Source of the DNA: Oscillatoria princeps RMCB-10
Lineage (GTDB): Bacteria > Cyanobacteriota > Cyanobacteriia > Cyanobacteriales > Oscillatoriaceae
DNA: 64,000 nt
Assembly: GCA_019359235.1 (NCBI GenBank)
Contig: JAHHHT010000009.1
Coordinates: 1 to 64,000, forward strand
Direction: 5' to 3'
In this document: in pieces, positions 25,497 through 34,659 of the stretch
Position numbering within the stretch: position 1 is the stretch's first letter
Layout of the letters: each line of letters begins with the position of its first letter
Translations under genes and position numbers: made by a program
Notes under the pieces: model-generated
The model's database searches: none
Seen by the model: only the letters and a program-made list of their open reading frames with translations
What the model was told of the DNA's origin: nothing

Positions 25497-26078
25497 CTAG
25501 CGCTTTCGGGCGTAGCGTCCGATTAGTTCGGCTGTGGCCATAATGTGGCCTTCTATTGCTTTGAGGAGTTGAGCTTTTGTTGCGCCCGGCTGCAGTCCGA
25601 GCTGTTTGTCTAGCGCGTAGAGTTTGAAAACGTAGCGGTGGGTGCCGCTGGGGGGACAAGGGCCACCATAACCGACGTTGCCAAAGTCGTTTTTCCCCTG
25701 GATGCCGCCGGTGGGCAGTTTGGGCTGTTTGGGCACTCCTTCGGGCAACTGGTGAGCTAGGGCGGGGAGATCGTAGAGTACCCAGTGGACAAATGTGCCT
25801 CTGGGGGCGTCGGGATCGTCGCAGATCAGGGCGAGGCTTTGTGCGCCGGCGGGTGGCTCGTCCCAGCTGAGGGGCGGGGAGATATCTTGGCCATCGCAGG
25901 TGTGTTTGGCGGGAATTAAGCCGCTGGGGTCAAATGCTGTGCTGAGAAGTTTCATAGGGGTTGCTGTGTGCGGTTGGCTGGGGTTGCCGGTGGGGGCAGT
26001 GTTGCAGGCGACGAGGGACAATCCCACTAGCCCGAATACACTGGCACTCTGCTGCAAGAAGGCTCGACGACCGGTCAT
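25497..26078 (-). CDS. YbhB/YbcL (Raf kinase inhibitor-like, PEBP) lipoprotein
   Basis: A 193-residue protein with a twin-arginine-like start (TGRRAFLQQ) and a lipobox at LSLVAC (Cys about residue 25), predicting a membrane-anchored exported lipoprotein. The remaining about 155 residues are a PEBP fold: LIPAKHTCDGQDISPPLSW, LALICDDPDAPRGTFVHWVLYD with the ligand-site DPDAP and HW, GKNDFGNVGYGGPCPPSGTHRY, and FKLYALD. Bacterial members bind anions or small ligands; the physiological role is mostly unknown. It is convergent with the YbjQ gene. Confidence 0.93.
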   Translation of the reverse strand: MTGRRAFLQQSASVFGLVGLSLVACNTAPTGNPSQPHTATPMKLLSTAFDPSGLIPAKHTCDGQDISPPLSWDEPPAGAQSLALICDDPDAPRGTFVHWVLYDLPALAHQLPEGVPKQPKLPTGGIQGKNDFGNVGYGGPCPPSGTHRYVFKLYALDKQLGLQPGATKAQLLKAIEGHIMATAELIGRYARKR

Positions 26079-26229
26079 GTTTGGTAAATGTGAAGGATTT
26101 GTTAATTGAGAGTTATGCAGTTTTGATGAAGTTAGTCATAGTTTAGCTCTCTGCAGATTGCCGCAACCTCTCTCGATAGGAGGAGAGGGGCTCTGGGGCG
26201 ACGGGTCGCAGCTATCAAGGAGAAAAGGT

Positions 26230-26325
26230 TATAGCGGTTCTCAGATTAGTGAGGGACTGAGAAACCCGGTTTCTTAAAGAAACCGGGTTTCTGGGCCATA
26301 GTACATCAAACTGAGAACCGCTATA
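26230..26325. repeat. 96-bp palindromic element with perfect 15-bp inverted ends
   Basis: The ends TATAGCGGTTCTCAG and CTGAGAACCGCTATA are exact inverted repeats, and the centre is a GAAACCCGGTTTCTTAAAGAAACC-type hairpin. It is the cleanest copy of the palindromic family in this window and looks like a MITE. It lies 48 bp before the carotenoid oxygenase start and may influence it. Confidence 0.92.
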
Positions 26326-26373
26326 TTATGCTCTAGGAGTCCCTGAGTAGTGTTGGTAACAGTTTAACTTGCG

Positions 26374-27789
26374 ATGACAGCAGAGAAAATAGCTTTAGCG
26401 GCAGGAAATCCTTATCTGGAGGGCAATTTTGCGCCGGTGCGCTCAGAGGTGGCAGCAGAGGATTTGAAGGTAATTGGCGAATTGCCCAGTGACTTGTCTG
26501 GGATGTTCTTGCGCAATGGTCCGAATCCGCAGTTTCCGCCCATTGGGCAGTATCACTGGTTTGATGGGGATGGGATGCTGCACGGGGTGCGCATTAGCAA
26601 CGGGAAAGCTTCTTACCTCAACCGCTATGTGCGGACGCGGGGTTTTGAGATTGAGCGGGATGCCGGTCAGGCGATTTGGACGGGGCTGTTGGAACCTCCG
26701 CAGATGGACAATCCGCACGGCGCGTACAAGAATACGGCAAATACGGCTTTGGTGTGGCACGCCGGTCAGTTGCTGGCGCTTTGGGAAGGGGGTGCGCCTC
26801 ACGCTATTAAGTTGCCCAGTTTGGAGACAGTTGGGGAGCACACTTACGGGGGCAAGTTGGTGTCTGCCTTCACCGCTCATCCTAAGGTCGATCCGGGAAG
26901 TGGGGAGATGATGTTTTTTGGCTACTCGCCTGTGGAGCCTCCTTACCTGCAATATGGTGTTGTCTCAGCGGAGGGGGAGCTGTTGCAGACTGTGCCGGTT
27001 GAGTTGCCGGTGCCGGTGATGATGCACGATTTTGCCATCACGGAAAACTACACGATTTTTATGGATTTGCCGCTGACTTTCAGCGCCGAACGGATGCGGC
27101 GGGGCGAGCCAATGTTGATGTTTGAGCGGGAGCGTGCCAGCCGGTTCGGTATTGTACCGCGTTACGGGGATAATAGCAATATCCGCTGGTTTGAAAGTCG
27201 GGCGTGCTTTGTCTGGCATACCCTTAATGCTTGGGAGGAGGGGGATGAGGTGGTGCTTGTCGCCTGTCGGATGAATTCCACGAATGTTTTGGTTTCTGAA
27301 GAGAAGGATCGCGAGCCGGAGGGGGATATCCCCCGTCTGCACCAGTGGCGGTTTAATTTGAACACCGGCACTGTGCGGGAGAAGATGCTCAATGATGTGC
27401 CGGCGGAATTCCCGCGCGTGAATGAGCAGTTTGTGGGGCGGAAGACGCGATACGGTTACGCTGGAAAGATGGCTCCGATGCCGGTTCCGCTGTTCGATGG
27501 GTTGATTAAGTATGATTTGAGCACCGGCAACTCGGAAACTCACGAATTCGGTGCGGGGCGATATGGGGGTGAGGCTGTGTTTGTTCCGCGTCCGGGTGCT
27601 GTTGCTGAGGATGATGGGTGGCTGCTGACTTTTGTTCGCGATCAGGGTGAGGGTGTTTCTGAATTGGTGGTTGTGAGTGCTCAGGATGTGACAGGTGAGC
27701 CGGTGGCGCGGGTGATTATTCCGCAGCGGGTGCCTTACGGGTTCCATGCCGGTTGGGTTTCGGAGGAACAGTTGGGATGTTCGGTTTAG
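26374..27789 (+). CDS. Carotenoid cleavage oxygenase
   Basis: The 471-residue sequence belongs to the carotenoid oxygenase (RPE65/NCED/ACO) family. These are non-heme Fe(II) enzymes that split double bonds of carotenoids or apocarotenals with O2. The four iron-binding His are visible: His169 (TAHPKVD), His218 (MMHDFAITENY), His282 (VWHTLNAWEEGD) and His458 (PYGFHAGW). Other signatures are LSGMFLRNGPNPQF and YHWFDGDGMLHGVRI at the N-terminus and GEAVFVPRPGAVAEDDGWLLTFV near 410. It has no signal peptide, so it is cytoplasmic or membrane-peripheral. Length is normal. Whether it cuts carotenoids or apocarotenals cannot be told by eye. A palindromic repeat precedes it and a terminator follows. 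Confidence 0.95.
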   Translation: MTAEKIALAAGNPYLEGNFAPVRSEVAAEDLKVIGELPSDLSGMFLRNGPNPQFPPIGQYHWFDGDGMLHGVRISNGKASYLNRYVRTRGFEIERDAGQAIWTGLLEPPQMDNPHGAYKNTANTALVWHAGQLLALWEGGAPHAIKLPSLETVGEHTYGGKLVSAFTAHPKVDPGSGEMMFFGYSPVEPPYLQYGVVSAEGELLQTVPVELPVPVMMHDFAITENYTIFMDLPLTFSAERMRRGEPMLMFERERASRFGIVPRYGDNSNIRWFESRACFVWHTLNAWEEGDEVVLVACRMNSTNVLVSEEKDREPEGDIPRLHQWRFNLNTGTVREKMLNDVPAEFPRVNEQFVGRKTRYGYAGKMAPMPVPLFDGLIKYDLSTGNSETHEFGAGRYGGEAVFVPRPGAVAEDDGWLLTFVRDQGEGVSELVVVSAQDVTGEPVARVIIPQRVPYGFHAGWVSEEQLGCSV

Positions 27790-27872
27790 GTTGAGGCGTG
27801 TGCCGGCTTTCTTGCCGCCGGCTTTCTTGCCGGCATCTGGCATCAGCCGGTGTGTCGCAGCTGCCGGCTAAT

Positions 27873-27930
27873 ATAGCGGCAGGTTGAAACCTGCCGCTAT
27901 CCAAACAAAGCCCGCCTGCGCGGGCTTTTT
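27873..27930 (+). terminator. Double hairpin terminator after the carotenoid oxygenase gene
   Basis: A hairpin ATAGCGGCAGG...CCTGCCGCTAT (27873-27900) is followed by AGCCCGCCTGCGCGGGCT and five T's (27909-27930). The second hairpin is a standard rho-independent terminator. Related sequences, TATAGCGGCAGAATT with complements, recur at 30267 and 36618-36766. Confidence 0.82.
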
Positions 27931-28066
27931 GGTGTTGGGGTGGGAGCGTGCGTTTCCGGGCGATGATTTAGCTTTTGGCTTGCCGTAGAGCTAAAAATTC
28001 GCTATACTTTATATAAGTAACAATATTATCTAGACGGGCGGCCTCCTCAAGGCCAAAATCAGAAGA

Positions 28067-30118
28067 ATGGTTTTACCACCAGCCACACCTCGCCCAGATC
28101 GATTACCTCTAAACGACCCCAATTTTCCCTGGGAGCGTTTTGAGTCATTCTGCTCAGACTTAATTGCTCGAATTCCTGCTATAGTGAAAGAATGTCACCG
28201 ATACGGGAAACAAGGAAACTCCCAAAAAGGCATTGATATTTTCGCGGATTCAGAAAGTGGTGAAAGATGGGCGTTTCAATGCAGGCAGTATGACAAATAC
28301 ACCAAATCCCAGACGCAGGAAACCATTAAAAGCGCAAAGTATCCAGCTAGCCGCTATATCTTGCTGCTGAGTTGTGAAGCAACTACCACAGTGCGGAACG
28401 AGGTTGGGAAACATCCAAACTGGGATGTTTGGGACGTAAATGACATCTCTCAGAAAGTCCGAAAACTGCCGGTGGAGAGTGCGAGATACCTGATTTATAC
28501 GCACTTTGGGACTGCATGGCGAACGGAATTTTTGGGGGGTTCTGGGCTGACCACTTTTGTGTCCTCAGAGAATTTCTTTCGGCCTTTGCTAAATGCCAAT
28601 AACCTTTTCAATCACACGTGGTCTTTCGTGGGTCGGGCTGACTTAACTGAAAAGCTGCAAAAGTTTGTAGAGTTAGACCAGAAGCGGGTTGCTATCCTTC
28701 CGGGGCGTGGTGGGATTGGCAAGACTAAGCTCCTTCACGCTTTTGCAGGGGATTTCAGCAATCGCCACCCTAAGTTGGAGCTGCGATTCTGGATGGAAGG
28801 AGCACCCATCACTGGCGAGAGTCTAGACGAACTGCCGGCAGCACCCTGTGTGATTGTTGTAGATGACGCTCATCGACGTGAGGACTTACGAACTTTATTC
28901 TCTGCAGTTCAACAACGTCACCAGGAACTGAAACTAAAGCTGGTTCTCTCATGTCGCCCTCAGGGCATTAATCGCCTTTCGTCACTGCTCACCCAAGCAG
29001 GTTTCGATTCGCGTGAGATTGAAGAGTTCAAAGAACTCAAGGAGTTGAGCCGCGAGGACGTGAAAGCATTGGCATGCCAAGCACTTGGCAGCGAATTTGC
29101 TTATCTGGCGGATAGTCTGGCAGCATTTACTTGGGATTGTCCATTAATTACTGTAGTCGGTGGACGGTTAGTAGCAGACAAGAAAATAAGCCCTCAGTTA
29201 CTAGAGCGGGATAAAGGCTTTCAGAAGACCGTTCTGACGAGATTCACAGAAGTCAGGCTTGGACAAGTTAGCGACCTCATTGACCGTGAGCGCTGCCAAT
29301 CCCTCTTGAAACTTATTGCTGCTGCTGCGCCAATCTGTCCAGATAACGAGCCCTTCCAGCAAGCTGCGGCGGAATTCCTTGGCGTTGAGCGACCGGTATT
29401 AGTTAAGGACATAGACATTCTTGAGGAATCAGGGGTGCTCATCCGGCGTGGCGATACCCTGCAGATTACTCCTGATGTACTCTCCGATCACATTCTGCAC
29501 GAAGCTTGTTTAACAGCAAGGGGGAAACCGACTGGCTACGCGCAGCAAGTGTTCGAGAAGTTTAAGTCTTTGACTATTGTGCCAAATCATGTACTCCCCA
29601 ATTTAGCTGAACTTGACTGGCGTATCCGCCACGCAAGCGGTGAGGAAACAGATGTACTGACCGATATTTGGCAGACAATCACAGAACAATTCCGAAATGC
29701 ATCGCATTCCGACAGGGATTACCTGCTACATCTTCTCACAAAAGTGGCGGAATACCAACCAAAGCGAATGCTTGAATTAGTGGAATTTGCCATGCGTAAC
29801 CCGGCGACAACGACAAGCTTAGAGGATGATTGGTTGCCACGAAGCCAGCAATGGACTCACGCCGATGTCCTCAGTCAACTGCCTGAGCTGCTTCGACGCA
29901 TCAGCTATACTCCTGACTATCGCACCCGCTGCTGGGATCTGCTGTGGGAGTTAGGACGACATGAAAGTCCCGAAGTGAATAACTACCCCGGAGACGCCAT
30001 ACAAACTCTCATCGATTTTGAGAAATACGACCTTGACAAGTCGCGAGAGTTAAATCAAGCCGTGTGGGAAGAATTTCCTCGATGGCTGAAGGCACGTTTA
30101 GCAAAAGCGCTTGAATAG
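28067..30118 (+). CDS. REase-like domain fused to STAND NTPase, candidate defence protein
   Basis: The 683-residue protein has an N-terminal Mrr-like restriction endonuclease fold (about 20-130): FESFCSDLIARIP, GIDIFA (Asp57) and WAFQCRQYDKY, where the usual Q-x-K motif reads Gln71-Cys-Arg73. A STAND/AAA NTPase follows (about 185-400) with Walker A PGRGGIGKT (Lys219), Walker B CVIVVDDAH (Asp266-Asp267) and LVLSCRPQG, then a winged-helix region and C-terminal helices. The order nuclease-STAND-helical sensor is that of Avs-like anti-phage proteins, but this one is much shorter than typical Avs and ends soon after the helical part begins. The gene is AT-richer than its neighbours and isolated, consistent with transfer. 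The Lys-to-Arg change may reduce nuclease activity. Confidence 0.82.
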   Translation: MVLPPATPRPDRLPLNDPNFPWERFESFCSDLIARIPAIVKECHRYGKQGNSQKGIDIFADSESGERWAFQCRQYDKYTKSQTQETIKSAKYPASRYILLLSCEATTTVRNEVGKHPNWDVWDVNDISQKVRKLPVESARYLIYTHFGTAWRTEFLGGSGLTTFVSSENFFRPLLNANNLFNHTWSFVGRADLTEKLQKFVELDQKRVAILPGRGGIGKTKLLHAFAGDFSNRHPKLELRFWMEGAPITGESLDELPAAPCVIVVDDAHRREDLRTLFSAVQQRHQELKLKLVLSCRPQGINRLSSLLTQAGFDSREIEEFKELKELSREDVKALACQALGSEFAYLADSLAAFTWDCPLITVVGGRLVADKKISPQLLERDKGFQKTVLTRFTEVRLGQVSDLIDRERCQSLLKLIAAAAPICPDNEPFQQAAAEFLGVERPVLVKDIDILEESGVLIRRGDTLQITPDVLSDHILHEACLTARGKPTGYAQQVFEKFKSLTIVPNHVLPNLAELDWRIRHASGEETDVLTDIWQTITEQFRNASHSDRDYLLHLLTKVAEYQPKRMLELVEFAMRNPATTTSLEDDWLPRSQQWTHADVLSQLPELLRRISYTPDYRTRCWDLLWELGRHESPEVNNYPGDAIQTLIDFEKYDLDKSRELNQAVWEEFPRWLKARLAKALE

Positions 30119-30233
30119 CCAAGGGATTTATTTAATGCTCAATGCCCGACCGAGAGAGATAACATAGGTATTCAACCTGACCTGATATCACGCTGAACCC
30201 CACCGGCTCACACCGAACCCCACCGGCTCGCGC

Positions 30234-30258
30234 CGAAAAAAGCCCGCGCAGGCGGGCT
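30234..30258 (-). terminator. Terminator of the RTX-protein gene
   Basis: On the minus strand AGCCCGCCTGCGCGGGCT is followed by six T's. It lies 120 bp after the stop of the RTX/PPC gene and is preceded by a TATAGCGGCAGAATT-type palindrome at 30267-30290. Confidence 0.78.
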
Positions 30259-30378
30259 TCGTCTGTATAGCGGCAGAATTGATTCTGCCGTTTCTCTGTA
30301 CACCGGCAAAATTAATTCTGCCGGTCGCACGCTCACTGACAGCTCAGCAACAGGCGGAAAACTTCCGCGCCCGCCGCA

Positions 30379-31362
30379 CTAGCTGAGACTCAGGCTGTAA
30401 TTGCTATCGCCCTCAACCTGGAATACCTGGACAAAATAAGTACCGGCAGCCAAACTGCTGATATTAATCCCTTCATTACTGCTGCCCCCATTCTCCGAAG
30501 CATTCACAACTTCCTCGAAATCGATAACATTATTGCTGTTCAAATCCTGGATGAGAAACACATCGGCATCCGCCGTCAGTCCGCCGAGAGTGAGGTTGAA
30601 GTTTCTCGGTGTGTTCAGCACAAAGCGGTAGATGTCATTGGGTTCATCCGCACCCACGAAATCGCTCACGCTTAGGTTGCCACTCAGGGGGCCCAAGTTG
30701 CGAGCCGCCCCCAGCTCACCGGCTACCGCTGCGCTTTGAGAAACAAAACGACCGCTCAATTGTGCGGCTGACACCCCTACAACTCGGCCCAAAATGTTGC
30801 CAGACGAAGCAACCCGAATCAGAGTATCCGAACCGGCAGCCTCCAATCTCAGGCTAGCCTCTGTTAACCCCCCACTCAATCCAATCTGATCGAAACCGTT
30901 CCCGAAATCTGCTATCCTGTCCGCAGCAGCCGCATCCGTCACAGCGCTTTCAGCCTGGAGGATAAACACATCTTCGCCAACCCCGCCGGTCAGCGTATCT
31001 GTCCCTGCTGCGCCGATTAAAATATCGTCGCCGGCACGCCCGAAAAGGCTGTCATTTCCGGCACCCCCATTCAAAAGATCGTCACCTTTGCCGCCAAAAA
31101 GCTGGTCGTTCCCTTCGTCGCCGAACAAAGTATCGTTTCCCTGACCCCCGCGAAGGGTATCCGCACCGTTACCACCGGCAACGTTATCGTCATCTCGATT
31201 TCCGTAGATTAACTCAGAATCCGTTGAGCCGGTCACAGTATCATCGCCATCGAGAGTCTGGATACCGCCAGAAAAAGAAGCTAGAAAGCCAGGGCGAAGC
31301 CCAAAAGTATCAGCTGTGTTATCCAAGATAAAAGACAAGCCATCTAGGCTCACACCGGCCAT
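30379..31362 (-). CDS. RTX (hemolysin-type calcium-binding) protein with C-terminal PPC domain
   Basis: The 327-residue protein has no N-terminal signal peptide. Residues about 35-130 are RTX nonapeptide repeats (DGDDTVTGS, GGNGADTLRGGQGNDTLFG, DEGNDQLFGG, GAGNDSLFGRAGDD) that form a calcium-binding beta-roll. Residues about 135-190 are a typical post-roll segment (GEDVFIL, IADFGNGFDQIGL). The C-terminal 90 residues are a pre-peptidase C-terminal (PPC) beta-sandwich: SDFVGADEPNDIYRFVL, then SLAAGTYFVQVFQ. No catalytic domain is present. The lack of a signal peptide with RTX repeats suggests type I secretion. It is a surface or extracellular protein of unknown role. Confidence 0.9.
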   Translation of the reverse strand: MAGVSLDGLSFILDNTADTFGLRPGFLASFSGGIQTLDGDDTVTGSTDSELIYGNRDDDNVAGGNGADTLRGGQGNDTLFGDEGNDQLFGGKGDDLLNGGAGNDSLFGRAGDDILIGAAGTDTLTGGVGEDVFILQAESAVTDAAAADRIADFGNGFDQIGLSGGLTEASLRLEAAGSDTLIRVASSGNILGRVVGVSAAQLSGRFVSQSAAVAGELGAARNLGPLSGNLSVSDFVGADEPNDIYRFVLNTPRNFNLTLGGLTADADVFLIQDLNSNNVIDFEEVVNASENGGSSNEGINISSLAAGTYFVQVFQVEGDSNYSLSLS

Positions 31363-31564
31363 AATTCTCTCCTTTGCTTGCGCGTGAAATTAAATTGACA
31401 GTATTGCTGACAGTGTTGCTGAAAGAGTTGCTGGTTGCTGACAAGCGCCGCGCGGTTCTGCCGGCCTCATCTCGCAACGATCATTAAAAACCGTGCCTGC
31501 GTAAGCGTTGCGGGACGCGACCGCGTCCTTCGCCCCCCGTCGCCGCAGCTGATGGCTGATCGCT

Positions 31565-33082
31565 TCACAGTCTCACCAGCCCTATCTGCACCAGCGCCCG
31601 CGCCGTAATCCCGCAGCCCAGCAGGGCCACAAACAGGGCGCTCGCAGCCGGCAGCACTCTGAACGCTTCCATCCTTTGTGCCGGCAGTTCCTGGAACAGC
31701 CGCTTGGCAAAGATCAGCAGGAATCCGATGCCGGTGAGCACCCCAGCGAGTCCCAAACTGAATGCCAGCACCAGCGCCAGTCCAAAGCCAAGGTGGCCCA
31801 GCGACCAGGCGCTCAGCAGCACCACCAGGGCTGAAGGGCAGGGCAAAATACCGCCGGAGACGCCCAGCGCCAGCAGGCTCTGCCAGGTTACCGGCGATCC
31901 ATCCGCACCGGGGGGCAAGTGCGAGTGTGCGCCGGCAATCGGGTGCTCCCCATGTGCCGGTGACTCCATTTCCCCGTGGTGGTGGTGGTGGTGATGGTGG
32001 TGATGGCTGTGTTCGTGCTTGTGGCTGTGTTCGTGCTCGTGGCTGTGGTCGTGGTGGTGGTGACTGTGGTCGTGGTGGTGGTGACTGTGGTCGTGGTCGT
32101 GCTCGTGGTCGTGGTCGGGGTCGTGGTCGGGGTCGTGTGTGTGAGCACCGGCGTGTGAGTGCCGGTGCCGGCTGACATACAAATTGAGGCCGATCGCAAC
32201 CACCGCCACGCCCGACAGCAGGCTCAGCCAGGGGTACAGCTGCTCCGCCCGAACAAACTGGGAGGCGAAAAGCGCCACCCCACCGAGAGCGAACACCCCA
32301 GCGGTGTGGGTGACAGTAGTCGTCAGCGCCAGAAATACGGCGTGCTTGACAGTAGCCCGCGCCCCCACCAAATAAGCGCCGGCGACCGTTTTCCCGTGTC
32401 CGGGGGACAGCGCGTGGGCGGCACCCCAGACGAAGGAACCCCAGATGGCCAGCAGGACGCCAACGGTGGACTGCCAGGCTGAGGGGCGGTCGCCCGACAG
32501 CTGGAACGTGCGGCTGTTGGGGGTGAAGACAAAACTGCGCAACTCGCCGGCACGCACAATCACAGCCTGACAGCTGGCTGTGCTCACCCCGGGCAGAAAC
32601 AGATCGTATTCAATGCGCAGATCCCCCACCGGCTTGCGCCAAGTGTAGGTCAGCAGCAACGTGCTGTGGGTGTCCACATTCTCGCGCCGGGAAGCCGCCG
32701 GCAGGGGGCTGAGGGCGAGAGATCCGGTGTCGCCCTGGCCATCGGTGAGGCGAATCCGCTCGCCCAGGAACTTCTCAAGCAAGGCGCTGTGGGTGCGGAC
32801 TTCCTCCGCTGAGAGCCGCCCGTCCCGACTGTCGTCCGCTTCTGCTACTAGCCCCGTCGGAAAAGTCAGGGTGACTTGGGTTTGAGTCTCGCCCACCACA
32901 ATCTCCGCCACGGCGAGATCCGCCCAGTGAGCCAGGCTGGGGGCGGCCAAAGTCACGGACAGCAACAGGGCTCCCAGTCCGGGAACCAGCCGGCGAGCGA
33001 AGAAAAGAAGACGGCGGCGGTTGATGCCGAGCGGCGAACATAATCGTTTCCATCCGGCACCTGTGTTGTTTTTTACCTTCAT
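31565..33082 (-). CDS. NicO-family nickel/cobalt transporter with giant His-rich loop
   Basis: From ATG 33082 (Shine-Dalgarno AAGG) the protein is 505 residues. A basic N-terminus and signal helix (RRLVPGLGALLLSVTLAAP) lead to an extracytoplasmic domain of about 170 residues, then a six-helix NicO-type transporter. The first transport motif is WGAAHALSPGHGKTVAGAYL near 225-245 and the second half has GVSGGILPCPSALVVLLSAW. Between them, about residues 310-385, is a loop dominated by His with Asp/Glu/Ser (HDHEHDHDHSHHHHDHS-type), which should bind Ni, Co or Zn. It probably moves Ni2+ or Co2+ across the inner membrane. It is the last of three same-strand genes (DUF4331, TPR, this), overlapping closely with the TPR gene end. 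Confidence 0.88.
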   Translation of the reverse strand: MKVKNNTGAGWKRLCSPLGINRRRLLFFARRLVPGLGALLLSVTLAAPSLAHWADLAVAEIVVGETQTQVTLTFPTGLVAEADDSRDGRLSAEEVRTHSALLEKFLGERIRLTDGQGDTGSLALSPLPAASRRENVDTHSTLLLTYTWRKPVGDLRIEYDLFLPGVSTASCQAVIVRAGELRSFVFTPNSRTFQLSGDRPSAWQSTVGVLLAIWGSFVWGAAHALSPGHGKTVAGAYLVGARATVKHAVFLALTTTVTHTAGVFALGGVALFASQFVRAEQLYPWLSLLSGVAVVAIGLNLYVSRHRHSHAGAHTHDPDHDPDHDHEHDHDHSHHHHDHSHHHHDHSHEHEHSHKHEHSHHHHHHHHHHGEMESPAHGEHPIAGAHSHLPPGADGSPVTWQSLLALGVSGGILPCPSALVVLLSAWSLGHLGFGLALVLAFSLGLAGVLTGIGFLLIFAKRLFQELPAQRMEAFRVLPAASALFVALLGCGITARALVQIGLVRL

Positions 33083-33104
33083 CAATTCGCCTTTAATATG
33101 ACAG

Positions 33105-34532
33105 TTACAACCCAAGTCCCAACGCTCGTCGGGCTTGTTCGTCGAAAGTGGGGTCAGTGTCTAGCGCCTGCTGGAAGTAGGCGCGGGCGGCGGATTCATT
33201 TCCCAGCGCCTTCTCGACAGTGCCGGCGCGGTAGAACATTCCAGCATCGCGGACGCCCCAGCGGAGAGCCGAGCGCATGGCGGTTCGGGCTTCCTGCCAC
33301 CGGCCCAGTCGGGACAGCGCCCAGGCCAGGGTGTCCAGCGTCTGGGCGTCCTGGCGGATCTTGACTTCTGCCCGCATCAAGGTGAGGGCTTCCCCCACAT
33401 CCTGGGGACGCCCCCGCTCCAGCAGCAGGTGCGCCAGTTCCCGCCGGTGCCCGAAGTTGCTGCCCTTTTCCCCTGCAGTCTGCTGGCGCAGGATGGCTTC
33501 GGCTCTGTCCTGCCACTGTTTCGCCGCTTTGGAGTCCCCCTGCAATTCTTTGAGTCGGGCCATCCCCCGATCGACGATGTGGTCGTAGACGGTGGCGGCT
33601 CCATTAGAATAGGTGACGATTTGGGCGTAGTGGCTTTCCGCCTCTCTGTACTGTCCCAGCCGGGTTTCCAGCTCGGCCAGATGCGCCAGCGCCAGGGAGT
33701 TTCGCGGCGCAAGTCGCAGGGCTTCCTGGTAGAGGGCTTTCGCCTCAGCCAGCTGCCCGCGCTTGGCCCAATACCGGCCCAGAAGGGTTCGGGTGCGAGC
33801 GGAACTGCCCAATTCTCCTGGCTCCTCTGCAGCGAGGGCTTGCTGAAAGTCTCGGAGCGCTTCTGCGTCTTTTCCCTGAGCTTGGTGCGTTAGCGCCCGC
33901 AGGGTCAGGGTTCCCAGGTTGGGAATCCGCCGCACCAAAGCTTCGGCGGATCGAGCGGCTTCGTCCACTTTACCGGCAGCCAGATTGGACGTGACTTTAA
34001 TGGCGAGGGCGTCCTCGTTGCGAAAGCCGGCCTGTTCGGCGAGGCGCAGGGCGGTGGGGAAGTCATGTCGGGCTTCGGCAATCCGGGCGAGGGCGAGCAG
34101 TGCGCCGGTGTTGTCAAAAGGCAAGCTAGCCAAAGAGCGCTCAGCCGCCTGCTGCGCCAGTAAGTACCAGCTGCTCTCTCCTGTGGCGCGGGCCATTTTT
34201 AAGTAGGCTTGGGCCAGTGCGGCCCGGTTCAGACCGCTCTGGGGGTCAAGACTGAGCCGGTGCTGGTAAAAGGCAATTTCTTGCTGCAGGCTGAGTTTGG
34301 GACTGGCTTGGGATTCTAAGCTTTCGGAGAAGGGGTAGCGGTAAGCCGGATTGAGGCCGGCAGGGCTTGGGTTGGCCCAGCTCCCGTTCCAGAAACGCTT
34401 TGCTGAAGGAAGGTTTGCCAGCAGGAGACTGGCTAAGGGCAGCCCAATCAGCAGCACTCCCCAGAAATAGTCCTGAGTTCTGTGTTTTGAGGGCTGAGTT
34501 GGGCGTTGAGTTGCCATATCATGTCCGGTCAA
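33105..34532 (-). CDS. Membrane-anchored TPR protein
   Basis: The 475-residue protein has an N-terminal membrane anchor (about 22-42, FWGVLLIGLPLASLLLANLP) and then about ten TPR-type helical repeats filling residues 85-470. A likely start is Met6 (ATG with RPTQPSK following) or codon 1. It probably works as an extracytoplasmic scaffold. Its stop lies 22 bp before the transporter start and it follows the DUF4331 gene by 127 bp, so the three are probably co-transcribed and may act together in the envelope. Confidence 0.85.
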   Translation of the reverse strand: MTGHDMATQRPTQPSKHRTQDYFWGVLLIGLPLASLLLANLPSAKRFWNGSWANPSPAGLNPAYRYPFSESLESQASPKLSLQQEIAFYQHRLSLDPQSGLNRAALAQAYLKMARATGESSWYLLAQQAAERSLASLPFDNTGALLALARIAEARHDFPTALRLAEQAGFRNEDALAIKVTSNLAAGKVDEAARSAEALVRRIPNLGTLTLRALTHQAQGKDAEALRDFQQALAAEEPGELGSSARTRTLLGRYWAKRGQLAEAKALYQEALRLAPRNSLALAHLAELETRLGQYREAESHYAQIVTYSNGAATVYDHIVDRGMARLKELQGDSKAAKQWQDRAEAILRQQTAGEKGSNFGHRRELAHLLLERGRPQDVGEALTLMRAEVKIRQDAQTLDTLAWALSRLGRWQEARTAMRSALRWGVRDAGMFYRAGTVEKALGNESAARAYFQQALDTDPTFDEQARRALGLGL

Positions 34533-34659
34533 TTGACCTTAAAAAGAGCGTCCCGATTATCCGAAGAAGCCGAAATGAATGCGATAATGGTTTCAGCCGG
34601 CGGCTGGAGAAGCATATTTTTGGCCAGCTGAATCCCGGCTCCGGGATTGAAACGAATGA

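Noticed and set aside
31762-32175. Gly/Arg/Val-rich plus-strand frames at 31.8-32.2 kb
   Set aside because: They are antisense readings of the His/Asp-rich loop of the NicO transporter.
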